Below, piece by piece: positions 5,489 to 10,152 of a DNA stretch of 10,152 bases. The DNA lies in assembly GCA_005883235.1 (NCBI GenBank), contig VAYE01000082.1, positions 1 through 10,152 of the forward strand, in the 5' to 3' direction. A model generated the notes under the pieces. It was not told where the DNA came from, ran no database searches, and worked only from the letters and a program-made list of their open reading frames with translations. Each line of letters begins with the position of its first letter. The stretch's first letter is position 1. The position numbers were made by a program, and so were the translations under genes. The DNA is from Actinomycetota bacterium. Lineage in GTDB: Bacteria > Actinomycetota > Thermoleophilia > Gaiellales > Gaiellaceae.

Positions 5489-8089
5489 TCAACCGCTCGA
5501 CGTGTTCCTGATCGTCACTCGGGCCGCGGCCGACGCGAAATTCCCGGCTGCGTCCCAAGCCCTGACGCGGAGGCGATAGTCGCCGTCCGCGGTCGTCGTG
5601 GTGTCCCAATACGTCCCTGTCGGCCGGGCGAAGAGGCGAAACCAGTACACGCCCCTGCAATCGCGGGGCTGGGCCTTCAAGCAAGGTCCGGCGGGGATCG
5701 CCTGCTTCGTACCCGGGGCGTAGTGGTAGCCGATCGGAACGGCCTGCGTCGCCCGCGAATCGCCGAGGAACGCGGCGGCGCGGAACACCGTCCGCGCGAG
5801 CACGGGCCGACCGTCGCTCTCCCGGATGACCTGCAGCTCGATCCTGTCCGGATGATTCGGCGAGACGAGGGCTGGTGCGTGAGTGAGCCAACCGAGATAC
5901 GGCGCGGGGTCATCGATCCAAGCCCGAACGTCGACCCGACCAGAAAGCAAAGCGCGGCCGGTGCTCGCGTCCGGGAATTGCTTCCCCGCTTGCGGGAAGG
6001 ACGCCCGGGCCCCTGCGGTCCAGGCCGGCATCGCGGGGCGGTAGAACTTGATCGCGTGAATCCTGGGCGGCTTCCGGTCCACGTAAGGGCCCAGCTTCAT
6101 GCCGGGATGCAGCGGGTTCACGTACACGCGGAGCCCGTAGAGCTCCATCGACTCGGAGAGGTGGACGTGCCACAACCCTTTGCACGTCCAGCCGATCATC
6201 TGCCCCGGCCGGATGGAGTCCTTGTTGGTGACCACGCCGGTCGGGTCCACGTGCCAGTACTGGAAGTGTCCGATCGCGACCCTCCGGTCTTCGCACGGAC
6301 TCGACGCTCGCCTCGCGGGCAGATAGGCGATACCCCCCTCGATCGCGTACACCCTGTGCGTCCGTCCAGTCGGCGCTCCCGGCTCAGGCTGATCGTCGCG
6401 CACGCTGATGTCGATCCCGAAGTGGTACGCAGCCGTGCCGCCCGTCCGTAGCGTTCCCGGTCTGGGATCGAGGAACGAAGAGCGGATCGGGTGCTGCCTA
6501 TGCACCGGCGCAACCGGCCAGCCGGTCCACGAATCGTCGTAGCTCCAGCGCTGCGTGAGAGAGCCGGGAGCAAGCAGAAACTGGACGACTTCGGGATCCC
6601 GAGGGTTCAGCTGCGCGGCCTCTCTGAGCGCGCGGCGCTGAGCGCGACCCGTGCTCAGCCGCATCAAGCCCACCCACGGACGCCACTCTTCAGGGCTCTT
6701 GGCAATCGCCTTTCGCAGGCTCGATCGTGCAGCCTCGAGTTGCCCTTCCATGCTCTGGGCCAGCGCGAGCCGCCGCCACGCCTCGGACGACCACGGCATC
6801 CAGTGGATCGCTCTCCGGGCCTCGGACGCCGACTGCCGCCATCGTTGTGAGTCCGCGGCACGCTCGCTAGCGGCGAGCGCGCCGTTTCCGATCAGTCCGA
6901 CGAACGCGACCGGAACCAGGGCGAGCGTCACTACCAGCGCGGCCGCGCGACCCCGTCGTGGCAGCAACCGTCGCTCTGCCGGTCGCGCCGCGAGCAGGAG
7001 CCCAGCGCCGCAGAGGAGGCCCATGAGGGTCACGGCCGGCATCTCCCAGTCCCACTCACCTCCCGCGTGAATCAGGTAGGCGAAGTAGGCGGCGAACGCA
7101 CCCGGAACGAACGGCTGGAGGCGAGCCTTCGTGGCCGCCACGAGCGGCAGCGACAGCGCAGTTACGAGCAGGGCGAGGCCGACGGGCCCGACCTCGGCCA
7201 GCGTCTCGAGATAGAGGCTGTGCGCATCGCGAACGGAGGCCGAGTTCGGTCGGTGCTCGAGCCAGTACTGCTCGAATGTTCCGGCTCCGGAGCCGAGCAT
7301 CCAGTGCGTCTTCCAGTCGCGCCAGGCCTGCCGCCAAAGTGGCACCCGTCCGCTCAACGAGAGCGTAAGACTGGTGTTTGCCTGCGTCAGAGCACTGTGC
7401 CGACTGCTGCCGATCGGTCCGTGGTGGACGTGGCCGAACCTGGGCCTCGAGCTGAAGTGACCCACCGCGGCTACCGAACCCCCGACCAGAACGAGCAGCG
7501 CCGTGGTGACTGCGGCAACCGAAGCTCGACGGCCTAGAGAGATTCGCTGTGTCGCGAGCCTGACGGCGATCGTGGCCAAAGCCGCTGTGGCGCAGAGCAG
7601 GACAGTTGCCAGAGCGAGGAGGTGCCCCTGGTGAGCAGCCTCGGAGGGGCGTCCGACTGGGGTCGTGAGCGCGTGCGCACGAGATGCCAGCCAAACCGCG
7701 ACCGAGGAGACGGGAACGACCGCAGCCAGCGTTCGGAGGAGCACGAGCCGCCGGGAATCGAGGACGAGCATCGCGACCACACCCAGGGCCAGAGACGCCC
7801 AGGCTCCGCGACTGAACGTGAAGAAGATCGTGAGAATGAACACGACAAAGGAAGCCGCCGACAGAGCTTGCTTCCCGCGTGATGCCGCATGTGTGGCGAA
7901 CGCCACTGCGAGCAACGCTCCGATCGCAGCGACCAGTGCGAGCGCGTTCGGGTAGCCGAGAGGCTCGGAAAGGCGATAGAAGGGTCCTACGGGGAGCTGA
8001 AAATGCTCGGGGAGGAACAGGCTCGCGAGCGCAAACGCCGAGATCAGCATCGCCGCCCCGCAGACGGCGGCGAGAAGCTCGACAATCGA
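5489..8089 (-). CDS. C-terminal part of the ligase: Wzy_C loop, TPR-like, M23-like and beta-rich domains
   Basis: This is the frame in which the second repeat copy and everything downstream are coded; it is open back to 8443, but 8443-8090 is copy A read out of frame. Numbering follows the single-copy reconstruction. Catalytic-loop landmarks end at His416 and Glu-Val-Gly. A last membrane helix lies near 508-528. Helical repeats rich in Ala, Trp and Leu follow (for example around Met573). Next is an M23-type fold: Trp-Pro-Val, Ser-Ser-Phe-Leu-Asp-Pro-Arg-Pro-Gly, Tyr-His-Phe-Gly-Ile-Asp-Ile with His682 and Asp686, an Ile-Gly-His-Phe strand, and Trp-His-Val-His with His767 and His769. HxxxD plus HxH are the zinc ligands of LytM/lysostaphin-type peptidases. 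The end has an Asp-Gly-Asp-Tyr-Arg-Leu-Arg-Val-Arg-Ala-Trp-Asp-Ala-Ala-Gly-Asn strand pair typical of Ig-like folds. Topology would place these domains outside the cell. Confidence 0.75.
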   Translation of the reverse strand, partial: SIVELLAAVCGAAMLISAFALASLFLPEHFQLPVGPFYRLSEPLGYPNALALVAAIGALLAVAFATHAASRGKQALSAASFVVFILTIFFTFSRGAWASLALGVVAMLVLDSRRLVLLRTLAAVVPVSSVAVWLASRAHALTTPVGRPSEAAHQGHLLALATVLLCATAALATIAVRLATQRISLGRRASVAAVTTALLVLVGGSVAAVGHFSSRPRFGHVHHGPIGSSRHSALTQANTSLTLSLSGRVPLWRQAWRDWKTHWMLGSGAGTFEQYWLEHRPNSASVRDAHSLYLETLAEVGPVGLALLVTALSLPLVAATKARLQPFVPGAFAAYFAYLIHAGGEWDWEMPAVTLMGLLCGAGLLLAARPAERRLLPRRGRAAALVVTLALVPVAFVGLIGNGALAASERAADSQRWRQSASEARRAIHWMPWSSEAWRRLALAQSMEGQLEAARSSLRKAIAKSPEEWRPWVGLMRLSTGRAQRRALREAAQLNPRDPEVVQFLLAPGSLTQRWSYDDSWTGWPVAPVHRQHPIRSSFLDPRPGTLRTGGTAAYHFGIDISVRDDQPEPGAPTGRTHRVYAIEGGIAYLPARRASSPCEDRRVAIGHFQYWHVDPTGVVTNKDSIRPGQMIGWTCKGLWHVHLSESMELYGLRVYVNPLHPGMKLGPYVDRKPPRIHAIKFYRPAMPAWTAGARASFPQAGKQFPDASTGRALLSGRVDVRAWIDDPAPYLGWLTHAPALVSPNHPDRIELQVIRESDGRPVLARTVFRAAAFLGDSRATQAVPIGYHYAPGTKQAIPAGPCLKAQPRDCRGVYWFRLFARPTGTYWDTTTTADGDYRLRVRAWDAAGNFASAAARVTIRNTSSG

Positions 8090-8641
8090 GAGAGATTCGC
8101 TGTGTCGCGAGCCTGACGGCGATCGTGGCCAAAGCCGCTGTGGCGCAGAGCAGGACAGTTGCCAGAGCGAGGAGGTGCCCCTGGTGAGCAGCCTCGGAGG
8201 GGCGTCCGACTGGGGTCGTGAGCGCGTGCGCACGAGATGCCAGCCAAACCGCGACCGAGGAGACGGGAACGACCGCAGCCAGCGTTCGGAGGAGCACGAG
8301 CCGCCGGGAATCGAGGACGAGCATCGCGACCACACCCAGGGCCAGAGACGCCCAGGCTCCGCGACTGAACGTGAAGAAGATCGTGAGAATGAACACGACA
8401 AAGGAAGCCGCCGACAGAGCTTGCTTCCCGCGTGATGCCGCATGTGTGGCGAACGCCACTGCGAGCAACGCTCCGATCGCAGCGACCAGTGCGAGCGCGT
8501 TCGGGTAGCCGAGAGGCTCGGAAAGGCGATAGAAGGGTCCTACGGGGAGCTGAAAATGCTCGGGGAGGAACAGGCTCGCGAGCGCAAACGCCGAGATGAG
8601 CATCGCCGCCCCGCAGACGGCGGCGAGAAGCTCGACAATCG
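7536..8641. repeat. 553-bp tandem direct duplication
   Basis: Copy B is 7536-8088 and copy A is 8089-8641, directly adjacent with no spacer. Comparing them by eye I find a single difference: C at 8045 against G at 8598. On the coding strand this is CTG against CTC, both Leu, so it is synonymous. One extra base (A at 8089 and 8642) continues the match past the junction. The flanks differ completely (7535 against 8088; 8643 against 8090). There are no terminal inverted repeats or transposase genes, so it is not a mobile element. The unit length is not divisible by three, and it breaks the ligase frame. Confidence 0.97.
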
Positions 8642-9020
8642 ATCTACCCCGCGCGACGAGGAAGACCATCAGAAGTCCCGCGAGGTAGACCAGACCTCGT
8701 TGCACCTCCAGGATCGACCGCTCGGAGCTCGTCGACCACGTCGATGAGAAGGCGACCCACGCGATGAAGCCTCCAAACGACGCGAGCATTCCCAGCTCGA
8801 GACGTCCAAACGGAATTCGCCCGCGGACGATCAAGGCAATCGCGCCAACCCAGAGCAGAGCGAGCGAGCTCGAACCCCAGTCCGTCGGGAAATAGCCGCC
8901 GTCGCTGAAGCCAACCGCGGCGCCAACTGCGAGTGCGATCACCGCCAGCGGCCAATCGACTGCGGGAATCCGCAGGAGCACAGGCGCCCTACGAAACGGG
9001 AGTTGCCACTGTCGTCTCAC
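8089..9020 (-). CDS. N-terminal part of the ligase (membrane helices), in frame up to the repeat junction
   Basis: About 311 native residues from a GTG start at 9020. The ribosome site is weak (a GAGG some six bases upstream within Gly/Cys-rich codons). Membrane segments are evident near residues 24-38, 51-65, 77-91, 110-123, 129-152, 171-192, 203-236, 241-262 and 281-300, and the Ser-Arg-Gly-Ala motif is at 219-222. After the repeat junction the frame runs on to 7056 without a stop, but this ~340-residue extension is Arg/Pro-rich, reads the wrong frame of the same DNA, and has no family resemblance, so any product of this frame would lack the catalytic loop. Confidence 0.7.
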
Positions 9021-9047
9021 GCCGCCTCGCTCCGCGGCGGGAAACGT

Positions 9048-9782
9048 CTAGTCGTCGTCGACGATCGTGGCGAGGCCCTGCTCGTCGCCGAGATACGCAT
9101 TTGCACTCGGGTTCGAGAGGTTCACATAGAACGTCTCGTTGCGCTCGCGCGTCTTGTCGCCAACGACCTGGACGGTGATCGTCTCGAGATTCACGCCGAC
9201 CGGGAAGGTCAGGGCTCCACTCACGGCCTGGAAGTCGGACGGCGTATTCGCGGTGCCGACGGCTGATGCGTAGTCGACGGTGACCGACGTGAGCGGGTTT
9301 CCGGAGAGAGAGACGACGAAGGTAAAGGACGTCGTACCGCTCTTGCCCTCCTTGCCTTGGACGTCGGAGATCTCGATCTTGCATTCGAAGCGTCGCTCGT
9401 GCAAGTGGTTCTTGTCGCCGCATCCTTTGCCGGGCTTCGTGAACGTCGGCGTCGTCGTGCTCGTCGAGGTCGAGGTGGACGTCGAGGTCGAGGTGGACGA
9501 GCTCGTGGAAGTCGTCGTCGGCTGAGTCGTCGAGGTCGAACTCGAGGACGTACTCGAGGACGACGTGGTGCTCGTGCTGGAGGTCGACGACGTGATCGTG
9601 GTGGTCGTCGTCGTGGAGGTGGTGGTCGTCGTCGGGGTCGTGGTCGTCGTGGATGTGGAGTACTGGTCGGCTTGAGCCGAACTCAATCCAGCAGACGTGG
9701 CGTAACCGAGTCCTCCAAGTCCAACGGTGGGGAAAAGGACGGCGAGAGTCAGCATTGCCGCCAACCCGATCCGCTTCCTCAT
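9048..9782 (-). CDS. Secreted Ser/Thr-stalk protein with Calx-beta domain
   Basis: A 244-residue protein starting at ATG 9782, with a GAAGGGA-type ribosome site about eight bases upstream. Residues 1-39 form a signal peptide: Met-Arg-Lys-Arg, a hydrophobic core, and likely cleavage after the Ala-Thr-Ser-Ala or Ala-Gln-Ala near 28-38. Residues 42-111 are a stalk in which 66 of 70 residues are Ser or Thr (exceptions Pro50, Ile63, Gln87, Pro88). Two Cys follow (121 and 134), perhaps disulfide-bonded. From about 133 to the C-terminus is one Calx-beta repeat: Glu-Gly-Lys-Ser-Gly-Thr-Thr, Val-Thr-Val-Asp-Tyr, Pro-Ser-Asp-Phe, Asn-Glu-Thr-Phe-Tyr-Val-Asn-Leu-Ser and a closing Asp-Asp-Asp. Calx-beta domains bind calcium and serve in adhesion or surface proteins. 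No LPXTG, lipobox or C-terminal membrane helix is seen, so it is probably released or held non-covalently. The ligase gene starts 27 bp after its stop. Confidence 0.88.
   Translation of the reverse strand: MRKRIGLAAMLTLAVLFPTVGLGGLGYATSAGLSSAQADQYSTSTTTTTPTTTTTSTTTTTTITSSTSSTSTTSSSSTSSSSTSTTQPTTTSTSSSTSTSTSTSTSTSTTTPTFTKPGKGCGDKNHLHERRFECKIEISDVQGKEGKSGTTSFTFVVSLSGNPLTSVTVDYASAVGTANTPSDFQAVSGALTFPVGVNLETITVQVVGDKTRERNETFYVNLSNPSANAYLGDEQGLATIVDDD
9450..9659 (-). repeat. Low-complexity Ser/Thr-coding tract with short internal repeats
   Basis: This DNA codes for the Ser/Thr stalk. It is built of near-repeating trinucleotides (ACG, TCG, ACC, TCC and similar on the coding strand). It includes an exact 18-bp direct repeat, GTCGAGGTCGAGGTGGAC on the + strand, at 9463-9480 and 9481-9498. 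Such a tract is prone to length change by slippage in steps of three bases, keeping the frame but altering stalk length. Confidence 0.85.
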
Positions 9783-10152
9783 GGCGCATCCCTTCTCGTC
9801 GTCGAGAGGCCATCAAGCGACGCGAGCGCGGCAAGCGGACGGCTAGACCCCAGCCCCGGGGCCGGGATTCGAGAGTGCCGCAGGCTCGTGTGCTTCATCC
9901 TCAACCCGAATGAGCATGACCCCTCGCGTCTGGGGTGTCAACGTGGCGCGGCCTCGTAGTTCGAACTATTCGGCATGAGAATGACTTCATCTGCGCCGGG
10001 ATCGCCTGAGCGAGCAGCGTCAGCTCAACGGCTACCGCGTGCGGCTCCGCGTCGTAGAGGCGTGCGACGCGCGCTACTGGCGGAGTCGCCCGATGCTGCG
10101 CGCGCGGAAGCGGACCTTCGCAGAGGCGACCGGTTCGAAGACATCCAGCGAT
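9783..10152. other. Upstream region without a supported gene
   Basis: 370 bases precede the Calx-beta gene. The left part holds its leader and candidate promoter, plus a GCCCCGGGGC palindrome at 9853-9862. From about 9985 to the window end, positions divisible by three are strongly G/C, a coding-like bias. It would fit either a + strand frame (no usual start codon; stop at 9982) or a - strand gene end entering from the right with a TAG at 10076-10074. Neither can be identified from so short a piece. No RNA gene was seen. Confidence 0.4.
9913..9941 (-). promoter_or_regulatory. Candidate sigma70-type promoter of the Calx-beta/ligase operon
   Basis: On the - strand a perfect TTGACA (9941-9936) is followed, after exactly 17 bases, by CATGCT (9918-9913), which keeps the key A2 and T6 of the -10 consensus. 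The predicted 5' leader to the ATG at 9782 is about 125 bases. The spacer contains an ACCCC...GGGGT inverted repeat that could be an operator. This is inference from consensus only. Confidence 0.45.

Larger units (their letters stand above)
5489..9020 (-). pseudogene. O-antigen-ligase-type membrane protein fused to TPR and M23-like domains; frame broken by tandem duplication
   Basis: Read as one gene with one copy of the 553-bp repeat removed, this is a continuous frame of 992 residues from GTG 9020 to TGA 5491-5489. Reconstructed order: about ten or more membrane helices (residues ~25-345) with a Phe-Ser-Arg-Gly-Ala-Trp motif at 218-223; a Wzy_C-type catalytic loop with Arg-Val-Pro-Leu-Trp-Arg-Gln-Ala, Gly-Ser-Gly-Ala-Gly-Thr-Phe and His416 before Ser-Leu-Tyr-Leu-Glu-Thr-Leu-Ala-Glu-Val-Gly; further helices; TPR-like helices (~535-645); an M23-like domain (~655-790); and a beta-rich tail. 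The superfamily comprises O-antigen polymerases and ligases and PglL-type O-oligosaccharyltransferases, which transfer lipid-linked glycans outside the membrane. As written, the duplication shifts the frame, since 553 is not a multiple of three, so no single frame spans the gene. It lies 27 bp after the Calx-beta gene, a likely operon. Whether the break is biological or an assembly error cannot be settled here. Confidence 0.8.

Noticed and set aside
7056..8088. Continuation of the ligase N-terminal frame beyond the repeat junction
   Set aside because: It is an out-of-frame reading of copy B and downstream DNA, Arg/Pro/Ser-rich, with no family features, while the other frame codes for clear membrane helices and the Wzy_C loop.
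7536..8641. Mobile element or CRISPR explanation for the duplicated 553 bp
   Set aside because: No transposase, inverted terminal repeats, target-site duplication or spacer pattern; the copies are simply adjacent pieces of one coding sequence.
9357..9959. + strand Arg/Gly-rich frame across the Ser/Thr tract
   Set aside because: It is the antisense of a low-complexity Ser/Thr region and crosses the operon's promoter; no start signal.
9981..10152. + strand ATG frame open to the right edge
   Set aside because: Its third positions are not G/C-rich, unlike the other frame with the bias, and the product is Arg/Ala-rich with no motif.

Overview
The window is high-GC (roughly two thirds G+C by eye) and gene-dense, with strong GC bias at third codon positions. 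Several genes lack a Shine-Dalgarno site, and one has a leaderless-type promoter directly before a GTG start. Together with the families present (a DRG-like GTPase with a TGS domain, a cupin of an actinobacterial type, paired DUF899 genes, and a Calx-beta protein with a Ser/Thr stalk), this suggests an actinobacterium, perhaps of the Thermoleophilia. That placement is inference from recalled family distribution; no marker gene is present. No RNA gene, CRISPR array, insertion sequence or phage gene was found.

Left part, all on the + strand: the 3' part of a DRG/Obg-like GTPase gene (1-837), a protein with a C-terminal cyclic-nucleotide-binding domain (874-1860), a small MmcQ/YjbR-family protein (1983-2339), a cupin (2426-2965) and an unrecognised coiled-coil protein (2994-3860). 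They look like ordinary housekeeping or accessory genes with no obvious shared pathway. An 8-bp perfect hairpin (3873-3896) separates this block from the opposing block.

Right part, all on the - strand, read from right to left: a plausible sigma70-type promoter (9913-9941); a secreted protein with a 70-residue, almost pure Ser/Thr stalk and a Calx-beta domain (9782-9048); and, 27 bp later, a large O-antigen-ligase/polymerase-type membrane protein that continues into TPR-like helices, an M23-peptidase-like domain and a beta-rich tail (9020-5489). Then come two adjacent DUF899 (thioredoxin-like) genes (5405-4924 and 4909-4308) and a small acidic protein with a perfect Shine-Dalgarno site and a TTG start (4148-3912).

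The main point of interest is the right part. The ligase gene as written is split by a near-perfect 553-bp tandem duplication (7536-8088 and 8089-8641) that shifts the frame. Removing one copy restores a continuous 992-residue reading frame. Both DUF899 genes have lost an internal piece out of frame. Three length-changing lesions within 4.4 kb suggest either local decay or mis-assembly of mixed strains. If the single-copy ligase gene is real, the Ser/Thr-stalk protein and the ligase may form a dedicated glycosylation substrate/enzyme pair at the cell surface; this is a hypothesis, not a demonstration.
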